Counted from the first letter of the stretch, positions 17,373-26,279 are shown. The stretch is DNA of 64,000 nucleotides from Deltaproteobacteria bacterium (GCA_016927815.1 JAFGLY010000125.1:1-64000); one strand, 5' to 3'. A program made the numbers and translations. The notes: a model not told the origin generated them from the sequence alone.

Positions 17373-19031
17373 TCACCCCCCGAGCAGCCCCTCCACCCTG
17401 CCTTCGACCCAGTCCATCCGCTCGGCCTGAGGTTGCTCCGGCAGGCCCGGCATGCGGATGATCTCCCCGAGCAGCGGGACCACGTACCCGGCCCCAGCCG
17501 CGAGGAGCACGCGCCGGACGGTGATGTCGAAGGCCTCCGGACGGCCGACCACCCTGGGGTCGTCGGTGAGGGAGCTGGGGGTCTTGGCCATGCAGACGGG
17601 GAGGCTCGCATAGCCCAGGCGCTCGATCTCCCTAAGATCGCGCTCCGCTGCACGGGTGAACTCGACGTTCTCGGCCCCGTACATGCACTGCGCGATCCGG
17701 TTCACCTTCGCACGGATCGGGAGCGCCAGGTCGTAGAGCGGCCGGAAGGGCTTGGAGTGCTGCTCGGCCTGCTCCACCACCGCCTGCGCCAGCTCGCGGC
17801 CCCCCTCGCCGCCCGAGGCGAACACGTCCGCCACGGCGCACGGAACGCCACTCGCCTCGCAGGCTCGGCGCACCACCGCAATCTCGTCCTCGCTGTCGGT
17901 GGCGAACCGGTTGATGGCCACCACGGGCGTCTCGCCGAACAGGCGGATGTTCTCGACGTGCTTGTGCAGGTTCCCGAGGCCCCGCTCGACCGCTGCCGGA
18001 TCGGGGATCGCCAGGTCTTCCTGCCGCGCCACGCCGCCATGGCGCTTCAGGGCCCGCATGGTCGCGACCAGCACCACGGCCGCCGTGTCGAGTCCCGCCT
18101 GGCGGCACTTGATGTCGTAGAACTTCTCCGCCCCCAGATCGAAGCCGAACCCGGCCTCGGTGACCACCCAGTCTGCGTGGGCGAGGGCCATCCGGGTCGC
18201 AATGACGGAGTTGCAGCCATGGGCGATGTTGGCGAACGGTCCGCCGTGGACGAACGCCGGCACCCCCTCCCCGGTCTGCACGAGGTTGGGCATCACGGCG
18301 TCCTTGAGCAGGACCATCATCGCGCCCACGGCCTTCAAGTCCGCTGCGGTGACCGGGGCGTCGTCCAGAGTCATGGCGACCAGGAGGCGGGCAAGGCGCT
18401 CACGCAGATCGTCCGCGTCCTTGGCGAGGCACAGGGCAGCCATGACCTCCGAGGCAGGTGTGATGTCGAATCCCGTTTCGCGGGGCACGCCCTCGAGCAC
18501 GCCCCCCAGCCCGATGACCACGTTGCGCAGGGAACGATCGTTGAGATCGACCACGCGTCTCCAGTACACCCGCCTCGGATCGATACAGCGCTTGTTGTCG
18601 TGGTGGATGTGGTTGTCGAGCAAAGCCGCCAGCAGGTTGTGCGCCGTCGAGACGGCGTGGAAGTCTCCGGTGAAGTGGAGGTTGATGTCGACCGTGGGCA
18701 CCAGGATCGAACGGCCGCCGCCCGTGGCCCCGCCCTTGAGCCCGAAGGTCGGTCCGAGCGACGGTTCGCGCAGCGCCAGGCAGACCCGCTCGTGGATCGC
18801 GGCCAGGCCCTGGGCCAGCCCGATGGATACGGTGGTCTTCCCCTCTCCCGCCGAGGTGGGGGTGATGGCCGAGACCAGGATCAACCTGCCCTGGGGTCGG
18901 TCCGATGCCTCGCGGGCCTCGAGGCGGACCTTGGCCTTGTCGTCACCGTAGAGCACGAGGTGGCTTCGCGCGATGCCCAGGTCTCCCGCGAGCCCGGCGA
19001 TGGAACGGGGGGTCGGATCGGCTGCGGTCAT
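17373..19031 (-). CDS. fhs: Formate--tetrahydrofolate ligase
   Basis: The protein has 552 aa, close to the family's 550-560. It makes 10-formyl-THF from formate, THF and ATP. Visible motifs are the P-loop (TPTSAGEGKTT), EPSLGPTFGLKGGATGGG, the FTGDFHAV segment, and VTEAGFGFDLGAEKF. A strong AGGAGG site precedes the ATG. It lies 19 nt after lpxB in the same direction and is metabolically unrelated to its lipid A neighbours. Confidence 0.97.
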   Translation of the reverse strand: MTAADPTPRSIAGLAGDLGIARSHLVLYGDDKAKVRLEAREASDRPQGRLILVSAITPTSAGEGKTTVSIGLAQGLAAIHERVCLALREPSLGPTFGLKGGATGGGRSILVPTVDINLHFTGDFHAVSTAHNLLAALLDNHIHHDNKRCIDPRRVYWRRVVDLNDRSLRNVVIGLGGVLEGVPRETGFDITPASEVMAALCLAKDADDLRERLARLLVAMTLDDAPVTAADLKAVGAMMVLLKDAVMPNLVQTGEGVPAFVHGGPFANIAHGCNSVIATRMALAHADWVVTEAGFGFDLGAEKFYDIKCRQAGLDTAAVVLVATMRALKRHGGVARQEDLAIPDPAAVERGLGNLHKHVENIRLFGETPVVAINRFATDSEDEIAVVRRACEASGVPCAVADVFASGGEGGRELAQAVVEQAEQHSKPFRPLYDLALPIRAKVNRIAQCMYGAENVEFTRAAERDLREIERLGYASLPVCMAKTPSSLTDDPRVVGRPEAFDITVRRVLLAAGAGYVVPLLGEIIRMPGLPEQPQAERMDWVEGRVEGLLGG

Positions 19032-19050
19032 GTCGTGCCTCCTGGAGGGT

Positions 19051-20295
19051 TCATGGTTCCCGGGGATCGAGCCCGATCCTCGGCGGGGTGGGTATCGGGG
19101 GCGCCGGGTTCGGGCCAGCCGGAGCCAGGCCGCCGAGAAGCGCCTCTGCGGCCCGTGCCGATGCGCCGGGGGCCCCCAGCCGTGCCCGGACCTCGGCGAG
19201 GTCGGTCCCTACCCCGGGATCCTCGGCCACGCGCAACAGGTCCTCGGCCAGGGCGCCCGGGTCGAGCCGCTGGAGGTGCTCGGGGACCCCGCGCCGTCCG
19301 ATCAGGATGTTCGGCAGGGCCATGTGCTCGAGGTTCCGGGCGACCCGCCTCCCCACGGCCCAGGTGACCGGGTGGACCGCATAGGCCACCACCATCGGCA
19401 CCCCCAGCACGCTGCACTCCAGGGTGGCCGTGCCCGAGGCCACCAGCGCGGCGGCGGCCTCCTCGACGGCCCCGGGCAGCCCATCCGTGATGCGAACGCC
19501 GCTGGCCTCGGCACGGGCGAGGAGCGCGCGGGGGACCGTGTTGGCCCGACCCAGCGTGAACCGGGCGCCCGGCACGCGGGCCCGCACGACCTCGACGGCC
19601 TCCAGGAAGACCGGGAGGAGCCGGCGGACCTCTTGGACGCGGGATCCAGGAAGGAGCGCGAACGTCCTCGGGTCCGGTGCCCGGCGCACCCCGGCCAGGC
19701 GGTCCAGGATGGGATGGCCCACCCAGAGCGCGTCGAGTCCGGTTCCCGCGTACAAGGCCGGCTCGAAGGGAAAGAGGCAGAGGAGCTGGTGGAGAGAGGC
19801 CGCCACCCGGGTCACCCGTCCCGGGCGCCAGGCCCACACCTGGGGGCTCACGTACCCGACGGTCCGGATGCCGAGCCGCCGCGCCCGCCGCGCCAGTGGG
19901 AGGTGAAAGTCGGGTCCGTCCACCACGAGCAACAGATCGGCACCCTCCCGGAGGGCCCTGAGCAGTGCCGCCCGCGCCGCCCGGAGCGGGCCGAGGCGAC
20001 CCGCGATCTCCACGAGCCCGGCCGAGGCCACGTCCTCCACCCGGGCCAGGGGTCGGACCCCCGCGCCCCTCATGGCCGGACCGGCCAGGCCGCTCGCCTC
20101 CACCGGTCCCACGTTCCGAAGGGCCGTCACGAGCTCCGCGGCCAGGGAATCCCCCGACGCCTCCACCGCCGATACCACCAGGCCGAGCGGACGAGCGCCC
20201 CTGGCCCGACCCACCGGACGGTCGCGAGGCGGCGCGTCGCACGAGGACGCCACGGCGCCGACGTCGATGCCTCCGTGGACGACGGGGGGGGTCAT
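19051..20295 (-). CDS. lpxB: Lipid-A-disaccharide synthase
   Basis: The protein has 414 aa. This GT19 enzyme joins UDP-2,3-diacylglucosamine and lipid X. The family features are SAVEASGDSLAAEL near the N terminus (usual start GExSGD), YVSPQVWAWRPGR, LLPGSRVQE and ASGTATLEC. A GAGAGG site precedes the ATG at 20295. About 35 residues at the N terminus are extra and poorly ordered, so a later start remains possible. The gene follows the selenoprotein candidate after 16 nt. Confidence 0.95.
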   Translation of the reverse strand: MTPPVVHGGIDVGAVASSCDAPPRDRPVGRARGARPLGLVVSAVEASGDSLAAELVTALRNVGPVEASGLAGPAMRGAGVRPLARVEDVASAGLVEIAGRLGPLRAARAALLRALREGADLLLVVDGPDFHLPLARRARRLGIRTVGYVSPQVWAWRPGRVTRVAASLHQLLCLFPFEPALYAGTGLDALWVGHPILDRLAGVRRAPDPRTFALLPGSRVQEVRRLLPVFLEAVEVVRARVPGARFTLGRANTVPRALLARAEASGVRITDGLPGAVEEAAAALVASGTATLECSVLGVPMVVAYAVHPVTWAVGRRVARNLEHMALPNILIGRRGVPEHLQRLDPGALAEDLLRVAEDPGVGTDLAEVRARLGAPGASARAAEALLGGLAPAGPNPAPPIPTPPRIGLDPREP

Positions 20296-20311
20296 GAACC
20301 CTCTCGGCCGA

Positions 20312-20587
20312 CTACCCGGGCGGATCCCCGCCCGGGCGCAGGTCGGGGGGCAGGCCCTCGGCTTCCCAGGCGCGTTCCTTTCGATTCCGCTCGCGTGCCC
20401 TCCGGATCTCGCTCACCACGAGCCATCCTGCCAGCACGCCCATCGCACCCATGTACCATGGGTTTCCCGTGAGGCCTCAAGCACCGTGGCATCCGATGAA
20501 GGTCGCGTAGAGCACGCCGAGACCCCCACCCAGGACGACCCCGATGGCCCGGACGCCGGCTCGAGAGGCCAGGGAGGATCCGCTCAT
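20312..20587 (-). CDS. Candidate selenoprotein: DUF6132-like small membrane protein with in-frame TGA (Sec-37)
   Basis: The frame runs from ATG 20587, which overlaps the previous stop (ATGA), to TAG 20312. It has 92 codons with one internal TGA at 20479-20477. Before it the protein reads ...GVLYATFIGCHGA; after it GLTGNPWYMGAMGVLAGWLV, then a charged Arg/Glu tail. From memory, DUF6132 proteins have a helix, a GC-x4-C-x-IT-x-NP loop and a second helix. Here the loop is GC-HGA-[TGA]-GLTGNP, so TGA falls near the second Cys, with one residue fewer between. About 80% of codons after the TGA end in G or C, so coding character continues. A hairpin just downstream fits a SECIS. The alternatives are a pseudogene, a sequencing error, or a separate 46-aa ORF starting at 20452. 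Confidence 0.8.
20441..20476 (-). promoter_or_regulatory. Candidate bacterial SECIS hairpin
   Basis: In the mRNA sense, a perfect stem ACCCATG/CATGGGT with loop GTA (20463-20447) starts 14 nt after the TGA. The loop begins at nucleotide 21. Bacterial SECIS elements have a short apical loop with G among its first two bases, roughly 16-37 nt from the UGA; this fits on both counts. Outer pairing is weaker (GCC with GGC). The stem lies inside the reading frame, as expected for bacteria. Confidence 0.7.
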
Positions 20588-21177
20588 GGCGCGGGAGCCC
20601 TCAGGTTGTCGGCCTGATCGGCATCCTCGGGCGACCACACCTCCACGAGGTCGGCGGCCGCGTGGTAGAGGGCGGCGGATCCGGACAGGTGCAGCTCCGC
20701 GCCCCCACGGGCGTACGCAGCCTGCACCTCGGTCTCGTCGAACGGTTCCACGCCCACCGCCCGGGCGGCCTCCAGCTCCAGGGCGCCGCGCTGGGCGTCC
20801 ACCCGCTCCGGCAACTCCACGCTTCCGAGGTAGACGGGCATCTGGGTCAGGTCGGGCCGGCCCGGCACGATCAGCACGACACGGCCCTCCGAGGCGGCGA
20901 TGTTCACGCGTTCCGCCGGCGTGTCTCCGACGTACAGGACCGGCGAGGCCACCTGGCGCAGCCGGGCGAGCTTGGGGTCCACCTCCACCACCACGATGAG
21001 CCCTTCGGTCACGGGCGGGTGCCCGCGCATCCACGGGTAGTCGTGCGGCCGATCGAGCCGGAAGGGACGGGCGTAGAGCAGGGCGCACACCGCGTCCCCG
21101 TCGTCCACCGGCTCCACGGGAGGGGGGTTGGCCAGGCCCAGCGGCACCAGGAGGCCAAAGAGGAAAGAGGCGTTCAT
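20584..21177 (-). CDS. Secreted hypothetical protein
   Basis: The protein has 197 aa. A short signal peptide (NASFLFGLLVPLGLA) is followed by an alpha/beta-like domain without motifs I recognise. The ATG at 21177 overlaps the stop of the hydrolase lipoprotein (ATGA), and its own stop overlaps the ATG of the selenoprotein candidate. The three genes are therefore probably one translationally coupled unit. The listed 1000-aa ORF is mostly the shadow of the hydrolase gene. Confidence 0.65.
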   Translation of the reverse strand: MNASFLFGLLVPLGLANPPPVEPVDDGDAVCALLYARPFRLDRPHDYPWMRGHPPVTEGLIVVVEVDPKLARLRQVASPVLYVGDTPAERVNIAASEGRVVLIVPGRPDLTQMPVYLGSVELPERVDAQRGALELEAARAVGVEPFDETEVQAAYARGGAELHLSGSAALYHAAADLVEVWSPEDADQADNLRAPAP

Positions 21178-23816
21178 GGGACGATCTCCAGGTCGTCGAA
21201 CCCGATGCGGCCCAGGGCGGATCCCACATCCGCGCCGACGTCGAAGCGCACCTCCACGATGTGAGTGAGGTCGAGGGGCGTACCGTCCGCCTGGAACTCG
21301 ATCAGGCGCAGGCGGACGGTGGCGAACTCGTTGGCCCAGCCGCTGCCGCTGCCCAGCCCGTCGCGCTTGTAGGGGGTGGTCAGCCCGCCCACCACGCCGA
21401 AGTCGATGGAGGACCAGGCGCCCGATCCGTCCACGAGGGTGACCGTGAACGAGAGCGGTCCGTCGAGCGCCACCGTCCAGGGGTGTCGGGTCTGCTGGGC
21501 CGCGCGGAGGGACAGGAACCCGTACCCGCTCCAGTCCCCGAATCCCTCGGGGATCTCGAAGGAGAGCGAGTTCGCGTCCCCCTCGCTCCACTCGAGGATG
21601 CCCCCCCGGGTGGCATCCACCGTGTCCACGGCCTGGGTCATGCCGTTGTAGGGATCGCCCTCGGTCCACCCGAGGACCGAGTCGCGGTCGTCCAGCTTCC
21701 CCTCCCGCAGCACGTCCCCGTCGTAGGAGACGGAACCCCCGCAGTCCGAGATGGCGATGTCGCTGCCGTTCTGGAAACCCTCGAGCACGATCAGATCCCC
21801 CTCCCGGTCCACCCGGTACTGGTTCGCCACGACCGTGGTCTCGGCCAGGCTGGATCCGTGAAGATCGTCGTACAAGCGCGAGAGGTACTCCATGAGCAGT
21901 GGTTCGCCCTCGACACGGCCCTCCAGCAGGGCCAGCCACGCCGCCTTCGCCACGGCCTGGGCCTCCTCGGGTCCGATGAGATCGGGCCCCGTGCCATCGT
22001 CGAAGCCGCAGCAGTTGAAGTCGTTGTGGGATGCGCCCTGGACGTAGGTGACGTGCGTGTCGCCCGTGGCGGCCTGGGCGATGCGGAAGAACTGGCACTG
22101 CACGCAGTCGGGCCCACCGGTGACGTCGCCATCGGCCGCGCCCGCGATGAGGTGGTACGGTCGGTCGTGGGGATCGGACTCCGTGACGTCGTTGAACACG
22201 GTGGGGGCGATGCTGCTGATGAGCACGATGTCGCTGGGGGAGTAGGCGGTGACCTCGATGTCTCCCTCCACGAGGCGGTCGTAGGCCCTGACCACGCCCT
22301 CGCCCCCCCGGCTGTGCCCGATCCAGACGATGCGGTGGCCGTCCACGTGGCCCAGGAGCACGCCCCCCTCGATGTTGTCGAGGTTCTCGAGGAAGTAGTC
22401 CGTGTTCAGGAGCGTGGTGGTGGATGCCGTCTCGATCCCCGGCCCGGTGTTGTTCTGGTGGGACATCACCACGTAGCCGTGGGAGGCGAGGTGCTCGCCC
22501 AGGTAGTCGTACCAGGTGTAGTCGTGCCCGTTGCCGTGGGACACCACCACCAGCGGCACCTGCCCCATCGTGCCGATGTCCTGGGGGTAGTAGAGGACCT
22601 GCCCGAGCCAGGATCCCCCCGAGTACTGCGCCATCACCACCTTGTGGGGCCCCTCGGCGGACAGGTCCTTCACGGCGGCCAGGCCCACGGTATCGCCCCC
22701 GTCGAGGAGATCTCCGGGGCCGTAGGCGCCGTCCCGGTCGAAGTCGAGGACCACGTCGAGCGGGCGCGCCACCTGCCCGTCGGGGTCGAGGGTGCTCCAG
22801 ACCTCCACGACGTTGGAGGCCACGGAGTCCCCCGCCACGGTCAGGGTCTCGACCGTGCCGGTCACATCCACGAGGGTGGGATCCGAGGCCCAGGCCTCGG
22901 CCTCCCGGTGCTCCACCACGTAGACGTCGGCGGCCAGGCCCACGCGATCCGCGAACCGGAAGGGGTCGAGGGCCACCCAGGCCGGACCTGTGGCATTGAA
23001 AGCATCCACGTAGGAGAACCAGGGGAACCCATCCCGCGGCACCCCCGAGAGGCCCGCCCAGTCCACCACTCGGACGTTCACGGTGTCCGACACCTCCCCA
23101 CAGTCGCCGAGCCGGAAGGTCGCGGTGACCTGGCCCTCCGCGGCGGCCTCTCCACCGACGTAGAGGGTCGCGGGGAGCTCGCCTTGGGCAAAGGAAGCGG
23201 GCGTGGCGAGCGCCAGGCCGTCCCCGTCGAACAGCGACACCCCCGAGGCATCGACGATCACCATGGCTCCGGGCGTCGAGGACGTGAGGGTGAGGGCTCG
23301 CATCCGCACCAGGGCGAGCGGGCTGTGGAGGGGCGCCGCCGCGACGACGATGCCCGGATCCTCCTCGTCCTCCTCGCCAACGACGGCGTCCGCGAGGTCC
23401 ACGTGGCAAGGCGCGCAGCCCACGCCCTCGATGCAGATGTCCTCCCCGAAGCACGTCTCCCGAGAGACCACGTCCCCGGCCTCGTCGCAGGTGACGGCCT
23501 CCTCGTCGATGCAGAGGACCCAGTTCGGCGTGAGGTCGCACTCGTCGGGCAGCTTCATGCAGCCCTGCCCCTCGACACACTCCCATCCCTCCTCGCAGGT
23601 CTCCCGCGAGGCTACGTCCCCGGCTTCGTCGCAGTGGACGGCATCCCCATCGATGCAGACGATCCAGCCCGGCGGCACCTCGTCGCAGGGGTCGGTGGGG
23701 CCGCTGTCCTCCGGAAGACCGGTCTCTTGGGGCGTTTCACCGTCGTCGCAGGCGGCTGCCAGCAGGGCGAGGGCGAGGAGGATCGGGATCGGTGGGCGCA
23801 TGCGTCTCGGTAACAT
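21174..23816 (-). CDS. Large lipoprotein with alpha/beta-hydrolase (lipase/esterase-like) domain
   Basis: The protein has 880 aa. Its signal peptide ends in the lipobox LLAAAC. The next 110 residues hold two Cys-rich repeats (PPGWIVCIDGDAVHCDEAGDV and PNWVLCIDEEAVTCDEAGDV), a myxobacteria-style secreted module. A central alpha/beta-hydrolase domain shows an oxyanion region (VVSHGNGHDYTWYDYLG), the nucleophile elbow WIGHSRGGEG and a late His (QGASHNDFNCCG). The C-terminal third is beta-rich (WTVALDGPLSFTVTLVDGSG), perhaps a carbohydrate- or lipid-binding module. Its substrate is unknown. The 5' end overlaps lpxD by 80 bp; starting at the second ATG (23801) would cut this to 65. Confidence 0.8.
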   Translation of the reverse strand: MLPRRMRPPIPILLALALLAAACDDGETPQETGLPEDSGPTDPCDEVPPGWIVCIDGDAVHCDEAGDVASRETCEEGWECVEGQGCMKLPDECDLTPNWVLCIDEEAVTCDEAGDVVSRETCFGEDICIEGVGCAPCHVDLADAVVGEEDEEDPGIVVAAAPLHSPLALVRMRALTLTSSTPGAMVIVDASGVSLFDGDGLALATPASFAQGELPATLYVGGEAAAEGQVTATFRLGDCGEVSDTVNVRVVDWAGLSGVPRDGFPWFSYVDAFNATGPAWVALDPFRFADRVGLAADVYVVEHREAEAWASDPTLVDVTGTVETLTVAGDSVASNVVEVWSTLDPDGQVARPLDVVLDFDRDGAYGPGDLLDGGDTVGLAAVKDLSAEGPHKVVMAQYSGGSWLGQVLYYPQDIGTMGQVPLVVVSHGNGHDYTWYDYLGEHLASHGYVVMSHQNNTGPGIETASTTTLLNTDYFLENLDNIEGGVLLGHVDGHRIVWIGHSRGGEGVVRAYDRLVEGDIEVTAYSPSDIVLISSIAPTVFNDVTESDPHDRPYHLIAGAADGDVTGGPDCVQCQFFRIAQAATGDTHVTYVQGASHNDFNCCGFDDGTGPDLIGPEEAQAVAKAAWLALLEGRVEGEPLLMEYLSRLYDDLHGSSLAETTVVANQYRVDREGDLIVLEGFQNGSDIAISDCGGSVSYDGDVLREGKLDDRDSVLGWTEGDPYNGMTQAVDTVDATRGGILEWSEGDANSLSFEIPEGFGDWSGYGFLSLRAAQQTRHPWTVALDGPLSFTVTLVDGSGAWSSIDFGVVGGLTTPYKRDGLGSGSGWANEFATVRLRLIEFQADGTPLDLTHIVEVRFDVGADVGSALGRIGFDDLEIVP

Positions 23817-24891
23817 GCTCGGGCGCCGTGTCGTGGGGGGCGGTGCGGGGCACGACGTCCACGTGCGCCTCCAGGATCGCGACCCGGGCGTCGAGCCTGC
23901 GGACGACGGACAACAGGCCCGGAAGCTCCTTCAGGGAGAGGGCCGCGCGCCGCCAGAGGGCGTGGGCGAAGGCCGGGTGACCGGACACGCGCGCGCCGTC
24001 CGGGAGATTCCGCGTGACGGTGCTTGCCGCTCCGACCTGGACGCCGTCCCCGATCTCCAGGTGACCCAGCACCGAGGCCCGGGCGGCCAGCGTGACGAAC
24101 CGGCCGAGCCGGCTCGATCCGGCGACGCCCGAGCAGGCCACGAGCAGCGCGTGTTCTCCCACCGTCGCGCCGTGTCCCACCTGGACGAGGTTGTCGAGCT
24201 TGGCACCCCGACGGACGCGCGTCTCCCCCACGGCCGCACGGTCCACGCAGGTGCACGCCCCCAGTTCGACGTCGTCCTCCAGGACGACCCGGCCCACCTG
24301 GGGGATCTTCACGTGGCCGTCCGGCGTGGTCGCGAACCCGAACCCGTCGGACCCCACCACGGCGCCGGGATTGAGCACCACGCGGTCGCCGACCACGCAC
24401 GCCTCGCCCACCACCGCGCGGGCGCCGATCCGGCAGTCCCGGCCCACCACCGCCCAAGCTCCGACCACCGCACCCGGCTCCAGGCGCGTGCCCGGTCCGA
24501 CCCGAGCGTGGGCACCCACCACCGCGAGGGGTCCTACGGCGGCGCCCGTCACGTCGGCCGTAGGGTCCACCACCGCCGAGGGATGGACGCCCGGCACCAC
24601 CTCCGGGTACGGGTGGAAGAGCGCGAGGGCTCGCGCGAACCCGAGGTAGGGATCCGGGACGCGGAGGGTCGTGCGGCCGGGGGCAGGCGTGTGAGGGTCC
24701 AGCAGGAGGACGCCGGCCCGGGTGGTGGCGATGTGGCGTGCGTAGCGGCGGTTGGCCACGAAGGCCAGGTGCTCGGGACCCGCCTCCTCGATGCTCCGGA
24801 TGTCGTCCAGGACGGTATCCGCGTCCGCTCCCGCTCCCACCTCCAACACGCCACCGAGGGACCGGGCCACGGCCGCGACGGTGACGCCCAC
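23737..24891 (-). CDS. lpxD: UDP-3-O-(3-hydroxyacyl)glucosamine N-acyltransferase
   Basis: The protein has 384 aa. It adds the second hydroxyacyl chain in lipid A synthesis. An N-terminal uridine-binding domain (IRSIEEAGPEHLAFVAN) is followed by a left-handed beta helix of hexapeptide repeats. The expected GSDGFGFA segment is present, and the catalytic His lies in LVQVGHGATVGEH. The C-terminal tail beyond about residue 350 is longer than usual and rich in Pro/Thr; it overlaps the downstream lipoprotein gene. The GTG start has GGAGG at the right distance and lies 13 nt after skp. Confidence 0.95.
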   Translation of the reverse strand: MGVTVAAVARSLGGVLEVGAGADADTVLDDIRSIEEAGPEHLAFVANRRYARHIATTRAGVLLLDPHTPAPGRTTLRVPDPYLGFARALALFHPYPEVVPGVHPSAVVDPTADVTGAAVGPLAVVGAHARVGPGTRLEPGAVVGAWAVVGRDCRIGARAVVGEACVVGDRVVLNPGAVVGSDGFGFATTPDGHVKIPQVGRVVLEDDVELGACTCVDRAAVGETRVRRGAKLDNLVQVGHGATVGEHALLVACSGVAGSSRLGRFVTLAARASVLGHLEIGDGVQVGAASTVTRNLPDGARVSGHPAFAHALWRRAALSLKELPGLLSVVRRLDARVAILEAHVDVVPRTAPHDTAPEHVTETHAPTDPDPPRPRPAGSRLRRR

Positions 24892-24904
24892 CGGGGCCTC
24901 CGGG

Positions 24905-25432
24905 CTACCGGGCAGGATGCTTCTGGTTGTAGCGGGTGACGAGGTCCGTCGTGAGGTCGTCGAGGGAGGAGGAGTACACGACGTTGCTCTTTTCGAGGAT
25001 GAGCGTGTATCCGCGCTCGCGCCCGATGGCCGAGGCCTCGTCGCGCAGCTTGGAGATCAGGCCGTCCATGATGCTCATGTAGGTGCTCTGGAGATCCTGC
25101 TCGGACTGCTGGGCCAGCTGCTGGAACTCGGCCTGGGCCTTGATGAACGCCTCCTCCTTGGCCGTCCGGGCCTGCTCCGAGAGCAGCGCCGACTGGTTGC
25201 GGAGCTCGGTCTGCATGGACGCCAGCGCCTGGCGGCGTCCATCGATGACCTTCATCTTCTCCTCCCGCATGCCCTCCAGCCGGGCCATGGCGGTGGTGCC
25301 CTCCTCGACCTGGTTGAGCGCCGCCTGGAAGTCCACCACCGCGATCTTCAGCTCCGCTGCGGACGCGGTGGCGGGCAGGACGAACAGGGCGACGAGCGCC
25401 AGGAACCGCAAGAAGATGCAGAGGCGGGACAT
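24905..25432 (-). CDS. skp: Periplasmic chaperone Skp/OmpH
   Basis: The protein has 175 aa with a signal peptide (FLRFLALVALFVLPATASA). The mature start ELKIAVVDFQAALNQVEEG is the typical OmpH strand. A long Ala/Gln/Glu-rich coiled coil forms the tentacles. The C terminus returns to the body strand (YTLILEKSNVVYSS). Skp holds unfolded outer-membrane proteins in the periplasm. The skp-lpxD order is a common arrangement in Gram-negative bacteria. Confidence 0.95.
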   Translation of the reverse strand: MSRLCIFLRFLALVALFVLPATASAAELKIAVVDFQAALNQVEEGTTAMARLEGMREEKMKVIDGRRQALASMQTELRNQSALLSEQARTAKEEAFIKAQAEFQQLAQQSEQDLQSTYMSIMDGLISKLRDEASAIGRERGYTLILEKSNVVYSSSLDDLTTDLVTRYNQKHPAR

Positions 25433-25505
25433 CGCGAGACTCCGAGAGGCTTGGGACCGGCCCCTTGTAGCGCCGGTTCGCCTCGGGGTCCAGCCGGGGG
25501 CGTCG

Positions 25506-26270
25506 CTAGGGACGGTTCCGCTCCCAGAGCAGTCTCAAGCCGTCGAGCGTGAGGAAATCGTCCACGCGGTCGATCTCTTCGCTGTCCGAGGCCACCATGT
25601 TGGCGAGTCCGCCGGTGGCCACACAGGCGGAGTCGCCGCCCAGTTCGGCCTTGCAGCGCCGGGCGATGCCGTCGACCAGGCCCACGTAGCCCCAGTAGAG
25701 GCCCGATTGCATGGAGGCGACGGTGTTGGTCCCGATGGCCGCACGCGCCCGCTCCAGCTCGATGCGGGGCAACTTGGCGGTCCGCGCGTAGAGCGCCTCG
25801 GCCGAGATCTGGAACCCGGGGGCGATGGCGCCGCCGACGTAGTCGCCCTCAGCGTCTACGCAGTCGAAGGTGGTGGCGGTGCCGAAGTCCACGATCACCA
25901 CGGGCGCCCCGTACCGTTCCCGCGCTGCGACCGCGTTGACGATCCGATCCGCGCCCACCTCCCTCGGGTTGTCGGTGTGGACGCGCATCCCGGTCCGGGT
26001 GCCGCGCCCGATGACGAGCGCGTCGACCTCGAGGTAGCGCCGGATGGCCTTCTCCAGGCCATACAGCAGGCTGGGGACCACGCAGGAGATGGCCGCGCCA
26101 TGGACGTCTTTCGGACCCAGCCCCTGGAGTCCCAGGTGCTGGACCAGGATGAGCCCGAACTCGTCCGTGGTCCGGGGGCAGGTGGTGAGTCGCCAGTGAT
26201 GGCGGACCTCCTCGCCCTGCGCCATGCCCATGACGATGTTGGTGTTGCCTACGTCCAGCACGAGCAGCAT
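25506..26270 (-). CDS. coaX: Type III pantothenate kinase
   Basis: The protein has 254 aa. It catalyses the first committed step of CoA synthesis. The ASKHA-fold motifs are visible: DVGNTNIVMG at the N terminus, GADRIVNAVAA, IVDFGTATTFDCV and VATGGLA. It lies 9 nt after birA. panB and panC of the same pathway are elsewhere in this window, at 48-50 kb. Confidence 0.96.
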   Translation of the reverse strand: MLLVLDVGNTNIVMGMAQGEEVRHHWRLTTCPRTTDEFGLILVQHLGLQGLGPKDVHGAAISCVVPSLLYGLEKAIRRYLEVDALVIGRGTRTGMRVHTDNPREVGADRIVNAVAARERYGAPVVIVDFGTATTFDCVDAEGDYVGGAIAPGFQISAEALYARTAKLPRIELERARAAIGTNTVASMQSGLYWGYVGLVDGIARRCKAELGGDSACVATGGLANMVASDSEEIDRVDDFLTLDGLRLLWERNRP

Positions 26271-26279
26271 GGCCTTCCC

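Noticed and set aside
20292-20492. 66-aa minus-strand ORF between lpxB and the small membrane gene
   Set aside because: It lies in a different frame across the second half of the selenoprotein candidate. Its composition is Arg/Gly-rich shadow, while the other frame gives a helix and family-like motif.
20312-20587. Frameshifted or truncated pseudogene explanation for the TGA
   Set aside because: Both halves are in the same frame, so no indel is needed. The TGA sits near a conserved Cys, and a hairpin follows. The explanation is still possible, so it is listed as the refutation of the finding.
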